Shown: positions 43,068-54,142, counted from the stretch's first letter. The stretch: 64,000 bases of DNA from Shewanella marisflavi (GCF_023283925.1 NZ_JAKIKX010000003.1:124001-188000); one strand, 5' to 3'. Program-made: numbers and translations. Notes: generated from the letters alone by a model not told the origin.

Positions 43068-44491
43068 AGCACTTTCTCCTCCAGCGAGTCAGATACGCCT
43101 TCGGGTAACCACTCTAATATCGCCTTGCCCCAACGAATGTACCAGGGGGGCAGTAGATCCAGACGGACATAACCCGGGCTCAGGTACTGTTGGGTGACTC
43201 TTTGGATATCCTCCGAAGTCACGGCTGCAATGCGCTCCCAGGGGCCCGAGAGTGGCTGCTTGAGATCCCTTTGCTGGCTACTGCTGAGCAGATTAGCCAG
43301 TCCCACGTCGTTGTCGAGTTTGCTCAGATGGCCTAATAGCCAGCGACGCTTGAGTTGGGTTAGCTCTTTGTCGGTGATCCCTTTGTCAGCCAGTTGGTCG
43401 ACCATTTGGCTAATGCGCTGGCTAAGATCGTCGAGTGAAACCTTAGCCCTGGGCACCAAAATAAGATTCATCACGCCCAGATGTTCCATGGTTAGCGGGA
43501 TGGAGTAATGCAGCAGGGTGTCAGGCGTCTTAAGCTGGTACTGCTCCAACATGCTAGTGCGATTTTGTAGCAGATAATCTTCGACTAAGGTGATCGCCGC
43601 CGCGTCTTTGTCCAAGGCGCCTACCGTGTGCCAGGCTAACAATAATCCCGGCCAGGGGCCGCGGCCATCGACTATCTCCCCTTGAACTGTGTGTCTGTCG
43701 ACCTTAAGTGGTGTGAAATTGGCGAGCGGAGTCGTGGGCTTCTGCCAGGCGCCGAAATATTGCTCGACCCAGGTGCGTGTCTGTGTAGGCAGGTTGCCGA
43801 CGATAGCCATCTGCATGGCATCGGGGCGATAAAAGTCATGATGAAAGCGGCTCAGGCTGGCAGGCGTGGCCGCGGAAACATCGTCAACCGAGCCGATCAC
43901 GGCATGGCCATAGGGGCTGTCTTTTATCTGATTAAGCAGGAACTCCATGGCTGGGCGGATATAGGGTTGGTTATCTATCGTGGTGGCCATCTCTTCGAGC
44001 ACGGTTTGCTGTTGATTGCGCACTGTCTCGTCGCTGAGTCTGGGCCGGATAAAGCGATCTGACTCGAGCCAGAGGGCTAACTCTAAGGCCTGGCTGGGCA
44101 GGTTGACATAATAGTTGGTGGCATCGAAGAAGGTACTGGCATTGAAGCGGCCACTGTAGGCACTCATGGTCTGGCTGTAACTATCACCCGGGGCATTTTC
44201 GCTGCCCTTAAACAGCATATGCTCGAACAGATGAGCGTATCCCGACTCTCCCTCGGCCTCGTTGCGCGAGCCGACGGCAAACTGGCTGGAGATGGCTACA
44301 CTCTGCTTATTTGGCAGTGGTAGCAGATGGAGTTTCAGGCCGTTGTCCAACTCATGGTAGCTCAGTTGCTGCTCTAGCTGATAAAGCGGAGCGGCTAACG
44401 GCTCCAGGCTTGCCTCGTCAGCCATAGCACTTAAGCCTAGTAGACTAAGCAGGGCGATGAGCAGTGGTTGAGCGTGTCTAGAATTGGGCAT
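43064..44491 (-). CDS. M16 zinc metallopeptidase, catalytic subunit
   Basis: 475 residues with a signal peptide (about 1-24). The inverted zinc motif HLFEH (about residues 87-91) and a downstream Glu (VLEEMAT, about 166-172) provide the metal ligands and general base. It forms a heterodimer with the M16 protein encoded next, giving a chambered peptidase for small unfolded peptides in the periplasm. Its substrate is unknown. It is independent of norR upstream, which is transcribed on the same strand with a 25-base gap. Confidence 0.88.
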   Translation of the reverse strand: MPNSRHAQPLLIALLSLLGLSAMADEASLEPLAAPLYQLEQQLSYHELDNGLKLHLLPLPNKQSVAISSQFAVGSRNEAEGESGYAHLFEHMLFKGSENAPGDSYSQTMSAYSGRFNASTFFDATNYYVNLPSQALELALWLESDRFIRPRLSDETVRNQQQTVLEEMATTIDNQPYIRPAMEFLLNQIKDSPYGHAVIGSVDDVSAATPASLSRFHHDFYRPDAMQMAIVGNLPTQTRTWVEQYFGAWQKPTTPLANFTPLKVDRHTVQGEIVDGRGPWPGLLLAWHTVGALDKDAAAITLVEDYLLQNRTSMLEQYQLKTPDTLLHYSIPLTMEHLGVMNLILVPRAKVSLDDLSQRISQMVDQLADKGITDKELTQLKRRWLLGHLSKLDNDVGLANLLSSSQQRDLKQPLSGPWERIAAVTSEDIQRVTQQYLSPGYVRLDLLPPWYIRWGKAILEWLPEGVSDSLEEKVL

Positions 44492-44516
44492 CTTATTGTT
44501 ATCAATGATATTCGAG

Positions 44517-46052
44517 TTATTTTAACCCTATCCGTTTTGCCAGGCGGTGTAAATTCCCCGAGTCCACTTCCAGCGCCCTGGCGGTGGCGGCCCAGTTGTC
44601 GTCATGTTGTGCCAGCGACTGTCGAATAAAGTCTGCCTGAAAGGCTTCGGTAGCCTGTTTGAGGCTGCCGCTATACTTGTGGCTGATGGTTCGGTTTTGG
44701 GTAGGGACGATGCGCGGCGTTGTGTTGGCAAATTCAAAATGTTCAGGATTGATCAGGCCATTGCTGCCTGATGACTGGGCTCTGGCCAAAATGGCGGCGC
44801 GGTAGATGCTATGTTCCAGCTCCCGGACGTTGCCGGGCCATTGATAGCCCTCTAACATCGTCAGACTGGCAGGGCTTAGTCTCAGTGTCTGTAGCCCAAG
44901 TTGCTGGCGGCAGCGCTCGACAAAAAAGCCGCTTAGCAGGGTGATATCTTGCTCCCGCTCTCGCAGTGGCGGCGCCACTAGAGGAAAGACACTCAGTCTG
45001 TGATAAAGGTCGGCACGAAAACGTCCCGCCAGTACCTCATTTTTCAAGTTTTTATTGGTGGCGGCGATGATCCTGACATCTACCTTGAGGCTGCGATCGT
45101 CACCTACCCGCTGCAGATCGCCATATTGCAAAACCCTGAGCAGCTTAGCTTGCAGCGTCAGAGGCAGCTCGCCTATCTCATCGAGAAACAGTGAGCCCTT
45201 GTCGGCCATCTCAAATTTACCGCTGCGATTGCTGACCGCGCCGGTAAAGGCACCTTTTACGTGGCCAAACAGTTCACTCTCGGCCACAGACTCGGGTAAG
45301 GCGGCGCAGTTGAGGTAAACCAAAGGCTGAGCGGCGCGCATGGAGCCTTGATGGATCTCGTGGGCAATCAGCTCTTTACCCGTGCCAGTTTCCCCCATGA
45401 TCAACACATTGAGATCTGTTGGCGCCACTACGGCGATCTCCTGCTTGAGGCTGTTCATTACCTGTGAATGGCCAATGATCTCCTTGTTGCCCTCCTTGCT
45501 CTGGCCTGCGCTATCGCCTTTGTCCCACTGGGATTGCAGTGCTTGTTTCTCCAACTTGTCGATCAACAGGGCATTGTTGAGGGAGGCTGAGGCGATGGCG
45601 CTTATCCCTCTGAGCTGTTCGTTGGTGAAAGATTTAAACTGATCCGGGTCGAAACCGTCTATGGTTACTGCACCTATCAGGTTGCCATCGGCCAGCAGCG
45701 GCAGGCCGATACAGGCGTGGACGGTGAGGTTGTCGCCTTGGTTGGGGATCAGGCCATCGTAGGGATCGGGCAGATCGCTGTCGGCGGGAAAGCGCACCAC
45801 ATCACCAGCGCGGGCGATCGCCTCGAGCCTGGGGTGCTCATGCAGTACAAAGCGACGTCCCAGTACATCTGGGCTCAGGCCATTGATGGCCAGGGGAGTA
45901 AACTGCTGTCCTTTGAACTCCAGTAACGCGGCGGCGTCGCACTGCATGCTTTCCCTGATGGTATCGAGCAAGCGCGAGAACCTGTCATGATTGGACAATC
46001 CCGAGGTGATATCTAACGCCATACGCGTCAGTTGGGTTTGACTTAATGCCAT
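44517..46052 (-). CDS. norR: NorR, nitric-oxide-responsive sigma-54 activator
   Basis: 511 residues. An N-terminal GAF domain (about 20-170) would hold the mononuclear iron that senses NO. The AAA+ domain follows, with Walker A GETGTGKE (about 220) and GAFTGA (about 267), the loop that contacts sigma-54. It ends in a Fis-type helix-turn-helix ([23 protein letters not shown], about 487-509). It activates the norB promoter through the three sites at 48638-48691. It lies downstream of norB, beyond a terminator, with its own upstream region. Confidence 0.93.
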   Translation of the reverse strand: MALSQTQLTRMALDITSGLSNHDRFSRLLDTIRESMQCDAAALLEFKGQQFTPLAINGLSPDVLGRRFVLHEHPRLEAIARAGDVVRFPADSDLPDPYDGLIPNQGDNLTVHACIGLPLLADGNLIGAVTIDGFDPDQFKSFTNEQLRGISAIASASLNNALLIDKLEKQALQSQWDKGDSAGQSKEGNKEIIGHSQVMNSLKQEIAVVAPTDLNVLIMGETGTGKELIAHEIHQGSMRAAQPLVYLNCAALPESVAESELFGHVKGAFTGAVSNRSGKFEMADKGSLFLDEIGELPLTLQAKLLRVLQYGDLQRVGDDRSLKVDVRIIAATNKNLKNEVLAGRFRADLYHRLSVFPLVAPPLREREQDITLLSGFFVERCRQQLGLQTLRLSPASLTMLEGYQWPGNVRELEHSIYRAAILARAQSSGSNGLINPEHFEFANTTPRIVPTQNRTISHKYSGSLKQATEAFQADFIRQSLAQHDDNWAATARALEVDSGNLHRLAKRIGLK

Positions 46053-46133
46053 GGGGTCTCCGAAATGTAGCGCCTATGCCAAGGCATATCCTTCTTCGTT
46101 GGCATGCAGCGGCTGTATTAGGATGAAGTATAT

Positions 46134-46168
46134 GTCAATTTAACAGTAATGTTTATTGTCATTTTTAC
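46134..46168 (-). promoter_or_regulatory. Two weak NorR-like sites before norR
   Basis: GTCAATTTAAC (46134-46144) and GTCATTTTTAC (46158-46168) both fit GT-N7-AC, the core of NorR sites, but lack the second TGAC half. They lie 82-116 bases upstream of the norR ATG, where autoregulation would act. Weak, since short degenerate sites arise by chance in AT-rich DNA. Confidence 0.3.
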
Positions 46169-46183
46169 ACTTACTTTGAGGGT

Positions 46184-46208
46184 AAAAAGGGGTCGATATG
46201 ACCCCTTT
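46184..46208 (-). terminator. Terminator after norB
   Basis: Stem AAAGGGGTC/GACCCCTTT (46186-46194 with 46200-46208) and a 5-base loop, with a short T run on the minus strand. It lies 19 bases beyond the norB stop. Confidence 0.7.
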
Positions 46209-46226
46209 GTCGAGTGATGTTAGGCC

Positions 46227-48518
46227 TTATGCTTTAGCCGATAGCGCTGCATCGGCCACAGGCTCAGTGCCTTTAGCACTAATGGCCTTCTTGATGATGT
46301 CGAACAGGAAGGCACCGAGGAACAGACCGCCTGCACCGAAGACGACGTCACCTGGGACACGCATCCAGACCAAGGTTTCTACCAATGGGCTGTGGATCAC
46401 CTCTGGTGAGCGGGCGAACCAGTAGCCGTTTTCGATGACGGCGAAGAACTGAGTCAGACCGACAGGTAGCAGTGACATGAAGACCATGGCTGCGAGACCA
46501 ATATTTAGGCTCCAGAAGGCACCTTTAAGCAGCTTCTCATTCCACTGGATATTGCCCGTCAGACCGCGCAGACAGAAGAGCATCAGACCAACACCCAGCA
46601 TACCGTACACGCCCATGAAGGCAGCGTGGCCGTGAGTTGCCGTGGTGTTCAAGCCTTGGATAAAGTAGAGCGCGATAGGTGGGTTAATCAGGAAGCCCAG
46701 TACACCGGCACCGACTAAGTTCCAGAAGGCGGTCGCGACGAAGAACATGATGGCCCACTTATAACGTATCATCCAAGGGCTGGCGTTACGCATACGGTAG
46801 CTTTCGATGGCTTCGAAACCGATCAGGGCTAGTGGAACGACTTCCAGTGCCGAGAAGATAGCGCCCCAGGCGATAACACCTGTTGGTGTACCAGTGAAGT
46901 ACAGGTGGTGCAGGGTACCGATAAGACCACCAGTGAGGAAGATAACCGTGGCGAAAAGTACGGCGCCGTTGGCGCTGCGGGCACGGATAAGTCCAAGACG
47001 CACTAGCATCAGGGCGATTACCGAGGTAGCAAAGGTCTCGAAGAAGCCTTCAACCCATAGGTGAACAACCCACCAACGCCAGTATTCGGCTATGGCTAAG
47101 TTAGTGTGTTTACCCATGAAGAGACCGGCACCGTAGAATAGACCGATGGCAACACAAGAGGCGTACAGCACCCAGATCACGGGGCGCATTTCGCCTTGTT
47201 GTTTAAGGGCTGGACGAATAGAGGCGGTGACCAGTGCAAGCCAGATCAACAGACCCGCCAGTAACAGTACCTGCCATACACGACCGAGATCGATATATTC
47301 GTAACCTTGATGACCGAAGAGGAAGTTAGTGTCTAAGTCGAAGTACTGCTGTACGCCGATCCATTCACCAGCCATAGAGCCTAGCACCACAACAACCAGC
47401 GCCACCCAGAGAACGTTGACGCCCAGGCGTTGGAACTTAGGCTCGTAACCCGACAGCGCAGGTGCTATGTAGAGGCCGGTGCCAAGCCATGCGGTGGCAA
47501 TCCAGAATACCGCGAGCTGAGTGTGCCAAGTACGGGTGACAGAGTAAGGCAGTATTTCCGACAGTGGGATACCGTAGAAGTTTTGGCCTTCGACCGCATA
47601 GTGGGCCGTGATACCACCTAAGACTATCTGCAACAGGAAGAGTCCCACGGCAGTGACGAAGTATTTACCAACGGCCTTTTGTGAAGCGGTAGGCTTCTTA
47701 AGGAAGAGTGGATCTTGGTCCGCTGGTGTTGGCAGTGGCTCATGCTTACCCGATGCGTGATGCCAAACCAGGGCACCGATACCGGCGATCAGGGTGACAA
47801 TACTTAAGATTGACCAGACGATGTTGTCTGAGGTCGGAGTGTTACCCAGCTGAGGATCGAATGGCCAGTTGTTGGTATAGGTGTAGTTTTGACCGTCACG
47901 TTCGGTAATTGCCGCCCAGGCGCCCCAGAAGAGGAAGGCATTAAGCTGCTGACGACGCTCAAGGTCAGGCACTGTGCCTTCTTTCATGGCGTACTGTTCA
48001 CGCAAAATAGACAGTTCAGGGTCGTCACCAAAGAGTGACAGATAGTGCTCTGAGACTTGCTCTATGGCCAGAATACGCGTGTCTGACAGGCTGATGCTAA
48101 TGTCGCCATTCGCTTGGGTTGTCAGGGTATTACGACGCATATCTTCACGAAGTGACTGCTCTAGGCCTGCTTGTTTGATTGAATCCAACTCATTAAAGGG
48201 GCGGTTATACTGCGCCTTGGCGGTGATATCCAGCCAGGCCTGCGCCTCTCGGTGCAGCCAGTCGGCGGTCCAGTCTGGGGCGACATAGGAGCCATGACCC
48301 CAGATGGAACCCAGTTGGTGTCCGCCCATAGAGCGCCAAACCAGTTGACCACGCTCAATATCGTTTTGGGTGAACAGGGGCTGTCCCTGAACATCGGTAA
48401 AGGCAGTGGGAATAGGAGGTTTTTCGCGATAGATGTCACTGCCTATGCTCAGCAGGACAGAGAAGGAAGCGATAAGTACTATTAAGAGTGCTATCGCCGT
48501 TAGCCGTTGTTTATTCAT
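46227..48518 (-). CDS. norB: Quinol-dependent nitric oxide reductase (qNOR)
   Basis: 763 residues. The N-terminal extension (GGHQLGSIWGHGSYVAPDWTADWLHREAQ, about 67-95) replaces the cytochrome c subunit of cNOR, marking the quinol-dependent type. It is followed by about 14 membrane helices of the heme-copper oxidase fold, with histidine clusters for heme b, heme b3 and iron B (for example WWVVHLWVEGFFE). It reduces NO to N2O at the inner membrane, for detoxification or denitrification. Its promoter is sigma-54 dependent with NorR sites. Confidence 0.95.
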   Translation of the reverse strand: MNKQRLTAIALLIVLIASFSVLLSIGSDIYREKPPIPTAFTDVQGQPLFTQNDIERGQLVWRSMGGHQLGSIWGHGSYVAPDWTADWLHREAQAWLDITAKAQYNRPFNELDSIKQAGLEQSLREDMRRNTLTTQANGDISISLSDTRILAIEQVSEHYLSLFGDDPELSILREQYAMKEGTVPDLERRQQLNAFLFWGAWAAITERDGQNYTYTNNWPFDPQLGNTPTSDNIVWSILSIVTLIAGIGALVWHHASGKHEPLPTPADQDPLFLKKPTASQKAVGKYFVTAVGLFLLQIVLGGITAHYAVEGQNFYGIPLSEILPYSVTRTWHTQLAVFWIATAWLGTGLYIAPALSGYEPKFQRLGVNVLWVALVVVVLGSMAGEWIGVQQYFDLDTNFLFGHQGYEYIDLGRVWQVLLLAGLLIWLALVTASIRPALKQQGEMRPVIWVLYASCVAIGLFYGAGLFMGKHTNLAIAEYWRWWVVHLWVEGFFETFATSVIALMLVRLGLIRARSANGAVLFATVIFLTGGLIGTLHHLYFTGTPTGVIAWGAIFSALEVVPLALIGFEAIESYRMRNASPWMIRYKWAIMFFVATAFWNLVGAGVLGFLINPPIALYFIQGLNTTATHGHAAFMGVYGMLGVGLMLFCLRGLTGNIQWNEKLLKGAFWSLNIGLAAMVFMSLLPVGLTQFFAVIENGYWFARSPEVIHSPLVETLVWMRVPGDVVFGAGGLFLGAFLFDIIKKAISAKGTEPVADAALSAKA

Positions 48519-48565
48519 AGAGCCTCTCAGCGCAATATAATTGTTGGTGTGGAGTACTCTGCTAT

Positions 48566-48581
48566 AGCAGCTAACGTGCCA
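48566..48581 (-). promoter_or_regulatory. Sigma-54 promoter of norB
   Basis: On the minus strand TGGCACGTTAGCTGCT matches the -24/-12 consensus, with the GG and GC dinucleotides 12 bases apart. The norB ATG is about 48 bases further. Upstream lie three NorR sites, as expected for an enhancer-dependent promoter. Confidence 0.85.
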
Positions 48582-48637
48582 CTATTTTAAACTTATGATT
48601 TTAAATGATTTACTATCTATTGGTGTCTTATTAATTT

Positions 48638-48691
48638 GTCATTATGACAATCGTTATCAAGTGTAAAAATGACACTACTTGTCATATTGAC
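48638..48691 (-). promoter_or_regulatory. Three NorR enhancer sites upstream of norB
   Basis: GTCATTATGAC (48638-48648) and GTCATATTGAC (48681-48691) match GTCA-N3-TGAC exactly; GTAAAAATGAC (48663-48673) matches GT-N7-AC with one full half. E. coli NorR also uses three such sites. They lie about 57-125 bases upstream of the -24/-12 element. Confidence 0.8.
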
Positions 48692-48749
48692 AATTGTTGT
48701 ATGTGGGTGTCGATTTGATACATTTTGAGCAGTTTAGTGTACGTTATCA

Positions 48750-48769
48750 AGCCAGCCCGAGGGCTGGCC
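48750..48769 (-). terminator. Hairpin after lpxL
   Basis: A perfect 8-bp stem GCCAGCCC/GGGCTGGC (48751-48758 with 48761-48768), 2-base loop, 24 bases past the lpxL stop. On the minus strand the following bases are only weakly T-rich, so termination may be partial. Confidence 0.5.
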
Positions 48770-48792
48770 TTTGGGAGATAAACACGGCAGGC

Positions 48793-49719
48793 TTAGCGAT
48801 AAAGCGAGGGATCGTCTTTATTGGGACGTGTTTTAAAGCGTCTGTGTAGCCACATATATTGCGCCGGACTGCACGAGATGATGGACTCTATGATGCGGTT
48901 ACCGCGCTTGGCATCCTCGACCTCATTTTCGCCGGGGAAATCCTCAAGTGGCGGTTGGATCTCTATGGTGTAGCCCTTGTCATCTGGGTTGCGTACTACG
49001 ATAAAAGGCATCACCTTGGCCTTACCCAGTTTAGCTAGGGTGGTGGCGCCCGTGATGGTTGCCGCATCTGGTACAGCGAAGAAGGGGATAAAGACGGCGC
49101 TGGAGCGACCAAAATCCTGATCGGCGGTATACCAGACCACATTTGGGTTTCTCAGGCTGCGCACCATCTGTCTGATATCTCGCTTGTGTACTAACCCCTT
49201 GTTAGAGCGCAGGCGTCCCTTGACCTGAAGGTATTCCATCAGTGGATTATTGTGGGGACGGTAGACCCCAACGCCTGGCTGAAATTGACCCAGGATGCGT
49301 GCCCCCATCTCAAGTGGTAGACAGTGCACCGCAAACAGGATCACCCCCTGACCGGCTGCCAGTGTGTTTTCGACATGTTCTCGCCCTTTTATCGTCATGT
49401 GGCGTTGAACTTTCTCATCATTCCACCACCAGGCATTGGCGATATCGAAAATAGCTTTGCCTGTTTCTTCAAAATTTTGCGTCAGCAGCTGTTCTTGTTC
49501 CGCCGGACTCATCTTGGGAAAGCAAAGCTCGATATTGCGTTTGGCAGTATTGACGCGGCTGCCTGCAAGTTTCATCGCCAGTCGACCTATGCCTTTTCCC
49601 AGTGTCATCTGTGCCCGCAAGGGAAGCAGCTGTGTCAGTCGCATCAGGGCAACCCCGAACCAGATTAACCAGTATTTTGGATGAAAAAATTGTGAGGAGA
49701 ATTGTGCGTTTTCGACCAC
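48793..49719 (-). CDS. lpxL: Lipid A lauroyl acyltransferase, LpxL/HtrB type
   Basis: 308 residues, the usual LpxL length. A hydrophobic N-terminal anchor (about 13-35) precedes the LPLAT domain with the HX4E catalytic motif (HCLPLE, about residue 132) and the conserved RPHNNPLMEYL. It moves an acyl chain from acyl-ACP to the Kdo2-lipid A precursor at the inner membrane. LpxL and LpxM are hard to separate by eye; LpxL is favoured by overall sequence. It diverges from hldE, which makes the heptose of the same lipopolysaccharide. Confidence 0.85.
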   Translation of the reverse strand: MVENAQFSSQFFHPKYWLIWFGVALMRLTQLLPLRAQMTLGKGIGRLAMKLAGSRVNTAKRNIELCFPKMSPAEQEQLLTQNFEETGKAIFDIANAWWWNDEKVQRHMTIKGREHVENTLAAGQGVILFAVHCLPLEMGARILGQFQPGVGVYRPHNNPLMEYLQVKGRLRSNKGLVHKRDIRQMVRSLRNPNVVWYTADQDFGRSSAVFIPFFAVPDAATITGATTLAKLGKAKVMPFIVVRNPDDKGYTIEIQPPLEDFPGENEVEDAKRGNRIIESIISCSPAQYMWLHRRFKTRPNKDDPSLYR

Positions 49720-49824
49720 GGCTGACTCTACGGGGTTAACAAAAATTACTGCTTATTCTAACTCAATTTGTGTAGAAAATTAGGTATAATCAGGGATTAA
49801 TTTTCGCAAAAAGATAAGTGCCAT

Positions 49825-51255
49825 ATGAAGATTTCTCTGCCTGCTTTTGAAAAAGCTAAAGTTCTGGTCGTCGGTGATGTGATGTTAGACAGATACTGGA
49901 GCGGCCCGACGGGGCGTATTTCGCCTGAGGCGCCAGTGCCCGTGGTAAGAGTGAATCAAATTGAAGACAGACCCGGTGGTGCGGCAAACGTTGCTTTGAA
50001 TATCGCCACCTTAGGTGGTCAGGTGCGCCTTGCAGGCATAGTGGGCGAGGATGAAACAGCTACTGCACTGACGCAGGGGGTTGAGGCGCTAGGCGTTGTG
50101 CCTAAGTGGCACAGAGTGGCTCACCTACCAACCATCACTAAGCTCAGAGTGATGTCCCGTAATCAGCAGCTGATCCGTCTCGATTTTGAAGAGGCCTATC
50201 CGGCCGAGCAGAGTCAGGCGCTGCTGGCTGGTGTCGAAGCTGAACTCGACAGCGTAGCCGTGGTGGTGTTGTCCGACTACGCCAAGGGTGCTATCGATAA
50301 GCCTGAAGCCTTTATTGCCAAGGCGAAGGCGAAAGGGGTTAAGGTGTTGGTTGACCCTAAGGGGAGTGATTTTTCACGCTATCGCGGCGCCAGCCTGCTA
50401 ACTCCTAACATGAGTGAGTTTGAGCAGGTGGTCGGTAAAGTTCAGGATGAAGCGGACCTGGTGGCAAAGGCCAAGCAATTGTTAGCCGATTTCGATTTTG
50501 AGGCGCTACTGGTGACGCGCTCGGAGAAAGGGATGACACTGATCACTAGAGATGCCCCCGAGCTGCATATTCCCACCGTTGCCCGAGAAGTTTATGACGT
50601 CACCGGCGCCGGTGACACGGTGATCTCGACCCTGGCCACCTCGTTAGCGGTAGACTGTGAGCTACCAGTCGCCTGTGCACTGGCCAACACAGCCGCAGGC
50701 ATTGTGGTGGGTAAACTAGGTACCTCTACCGTGAGCCGCATCGAACTTATTGCCGCGCTGAATCTCAGTCATGGTGAGAGTGGTTATGGCGTCGTCAGTG
50801 AAGATCAATTGGCCTATGCCCTCGAAGAGGCAAAGCTTAAGGGCGAACGGGTGGTGATGACCAATGGCTGTTTCGACATTCTGCATGCCGGGCATGTGAG
50901 TTACTTGCAGCAGGCGAAAGCGCTAGGGGACAGGCTTATCGTGGCCGTTAACAGCGATGAATCGGTGAAGCGTCTTAAGGGCGATGGTCGCCCGGTTAAT
51001 AAGTTGGAGCGCCGCATGGCGGTGCTGGCAGGACTCGCTTCGGTGGATTGGGTTGTGCCCTTTAGTGAAGATACACCGCAGCGCATCATCTCACGGCTAT
51101 TGCCAAGCAAGCTGGTGAAGGGCGGCGACTATAATGTCGAAGATATCGCTGGTGGAAAAGAGGTGATTGCAGCCGGAGGCAGCGTTGAAGTTCTAGGCTT
51201 CGAAGACGGTGTCTCTACCACGGCCATCATAGAAAACATCATGGCTAAGCAGTGA
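49825..51255 (+). CDS. hldE: Bifunctional heptose-7-phosphate kinase / heptose-1-phosphate adenylyltransferase
   Basis: 476 residues. The N-terminal PfkB-type kinase has GDVMLDRYW (about 16) and the phosphate-binding DVTGAGDT (about 258). The C-terminal nucleotidyltransferase has [16 protein letters not shown] (about 345), the HxGH motif. It makes ADP-heptose for the lipopolysaccharide core. A perfect TATAAT (49785-49790) lies 35 bases upstream but no good -35. Its stop overlaps the start of the next gene by four bases. In E. coli hldE follows glnE; here 32 kb separate them. Confidence 0.96.
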   Translation: MKISLPAFEKAKVLVVGDVMLDRYWSGPTGRISPEAPVPVVRVNQIEDRPGGAANVALNIATLGGQVRLAGIVGEDETATALTQGVEALGVVPKWHRVAHLPTITKLRVMSRNQQLIRLDFEEAYPAEQSQALLAGVEAELDSVAVVVLSDYAKGAIDKPEAFIAKAKAKGVKVLVDPKGSDFSRYRGASLLTPNMSEFEQVVGKVQDEADLVAKAKQLLADFDFEALLVTRSEKGMTLITRDAPELHIPTVAREVYDVTGAGDTVISTLATSLAVDCELPVACALANTAAGIVVGKLGTSTVSRIELIAALNLSHGESGYGVVSEDQLAYALEEAKLKGERVVMTNGCFDILHAGHVSYLQQAKALGDRLIVAVNSDESVKRLKGDGRPVNKLERRMAVLAGLASVDWVVPFSEDTPQRIISRLLPSKLVKGGDYNVEDIAGGKEVIAAGGSVEVLGFEDGVSTTAIIENIMAKQ

Positions 51256-52088
51256 TCCTCGAGACGTTTCTGATTGCCAGTGCTTGGTTTTGGGCGCCAA
51301 TGCCCTCTGGCCAGGCATTGGTGTGTCAAACGTCTCAGATAACCGACTGTCTGGCCGAGCTTCCGCCTAAGGCCAGAGCCCAACTGCCAGGCGATCCTCA
51401 ACTCTTGCTAACGCAGATGGGGCGGCGCGGTGCCATGGTCAAACCCTTGTCGCATCCTCAAGTGACAGGTTTGGTATTGTTGGCCAAGGAGCGGATACCT
51501 AGCGCTTATTCGGCGCTCTGGAATGGTCAGGTCTATGTTTTGCCGATTGCTCAGGGCTATCAGATGACCTTGGCCCACGAGCTAGGACATTTGGCGGTGA
51601 GTCGTTCAAGCTCGGTTTACTTGCAAACTGATAAGCTGAGCCCCTATCAACACGAATGGTTGGCTGACTTTTATCTGCTTTGGTCTCTGGCCCGGGCTGG
51701 GCAGAGTGAGACGCTTGCCTGGCAGCAATACCATAGACGTAACTTAGAGGTATTTGAGAGTGTGACGGCCATTTCTCATTGGTCGCCACCTATGTTGTCG
51801 CAACTACTGGCGCGCTACACTTGGCAGGCGCTGGGGCAGTTTGACGATTTCGATAGCCTCATCGATGCCATTTACCCTGAGTTGGTCCAATATGAACAGC
51901 CGGAGCTCGACGAGTTTGCCAGTCTGATTCAACGTGTCTTTGGTGCGGGCACAATGCACAATTTACCGCAATATATGTTTTGGCGTCGGCCTAAGATGGG
52001 GGAGTTTATTCGCCCAACCATACGTCATATGATGGGCGAGCCTGCGGCGGAGCAGTGGTTGATTCAGCAGTCGATGCAAGGTGAGTAA
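51252..52088 (+). CDS. Putative secreted zinc metallopeptidase (HELGH motif)
   Basis: 278 residues starting with a GTG that overlaps the hldE stop (GTGA). The N-terminus is hydrophobic ([15 protein letters not shown]), a possible signal or anchor. Near residues 112-116 is HELGH, the HExxH zinc motif, with [11 protein letters not shown] about 25 residues later offering the third ligand, as in gluzincin-type folds. No close family is recognised. Coupled to hldE, it may act in the envelope; the substrate is unknown. Confidence 0.75.
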   Translation: MILETFLIASAWFWAPMPSGQALVCQTSQITDCLAELPPKARAQLPGDPQLLLTQMGRRGAMVKPLSHPQVTGLVLLAKERIPSAYSALWNGQVYVLPIAQGYQMTLAHELGHLAVSRSSSVYLQTDKLSPYQHEWLADFYLLWSLARAGQSETLAWQQYHRRNLEVFESVTAISHWSPPMLSQLLARYTWQALGQFDDFDSLIDAIYPELVQYEQPELDEFASLIQRVFGAGTMHNLPQYMFWRRPKMGEFIRPTIRHMMGEPAAEQWLIQQSMQGE

Positions 52089-52176
52089 CTTATACCTGAG
52101 GCGATCAGATAAACGGCAAGCTTAAGCTGTCACAAGTTGGTCAGCAACAAGTTGGTTAGTAAAACGTTGAGCAGTA

Positions 52177-52201
52177 AAAAAGGAGCCTAGGGCTCCTTTT
52201 T
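52177..52201. terminator. Bidirectional terminator
   Basis: Stem AAAAGGAGCC/GGCTCCTTTT (52178-52187 with 52191-52200), 3-base loop, A run before and T run after. It serves the hldE unit from one side and the gene at 52204 from the other. Confidence 0.88.
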
Positions 52202-52203
52202 CA

Positions 52204-52488
52204 TTATTGCTTTCGAGGTGGACGTCGTTCACGCAAAACGATATCGGGATTAAAGTCGATATCTCCATCATCGTCTATGGTCGCGAGTTGATCTTCCTGC
52301 TTGGCGATGGCAGTACTCATTGTGGGTGTCTGTCTGACAAAGAGTAGCTGGTAGCCAAGTTTCGCTAAGGTGTAGAAGGCGAATCGCTGTGCCGTCGTCA
52401 ACCTATCCCAATGTTCGTTAGCGTGAGCCTGAGAAACGCGTCTATCATCGAAAGATAGCAGTCCATTATTTAGCACTTGAGTTTGCAT
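52204..52488 (-). CDS. Small protein of unknown function
   Basis: 94 residues. The start at 52488 (MQTQVLNNG) is preferred over 52524 because AGAGG lies nine bases upstream. It has no signal peptide. A helical part (HWDRLTTAQRFAFYTLAKLGYQLLFVRQ, about 27-54) precedes an acidic, basic-tailed end (DDDGDIDFNPDIVLRERRPPRKQ). I do not recognise the family. A perfect palindrome lies 41 bases upstream. Confidence 0.65.
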   Translation of the reverse strand: MQTQVLNNGLLSFDDRRVSQAHANEHWDRLTTAQRFAFYTLAKLGYQLLFVRQTPTMSTAIAKQEDQLATIDDDGDIDFNPDIVLRERRPPRKQ

Positions 52489-52528
52489 TTTCAAAGCCTC
52501 TTTAGGAAACGCTAACATGAGCATATGG

Positions 52529-52542
52529 TGATTATATAATCA
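52529..52542. promoter_or_regulatory. Perfect 14-bp palindrome before the small gene
   Basis: TGATTATATAATCA. The minus strand reads TATAAT within it, so it could be a -10 embedded in an operator. No good -35 is visible. AT-rich palindromes can arise by chance. Confidence 0.35.
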
Positions 52543-52713
52543 GATGTGAACTCATTATGCAAGTGATTCACTTAGCCAAAACGCGGCCCCACAGCTTAAG
52601 TATAGTCGAAATGTTTAGATAACTTTCCATCTCACGGTGCAGGATTTTTAGCTGGAAAAGTAAACTGCTATCGAATCAATAAGATTTATCTAATTTTATT
52701 TTCTTTACCCAAT

Positions 52714-52739
52714 AAAAAAGGCCGTCATGCGGCCTTTTT
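52714..52739 (-). terminator. Terminator after pntB
   Basis: Stem AAAAAGGCCG/CGGCCTTTTT (52715-52724 with 52730-52739), 5-base loop, followed on the minus strand by a T run. It lies 15 bases past the pntB stop. Confidence 0.88.
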
Positions 52740-52753
52740 GACTCCTTGATACC

Positions 52754-54136
<1,383 letters not shown>

Positions 54137-54142
54137 GTTGGC

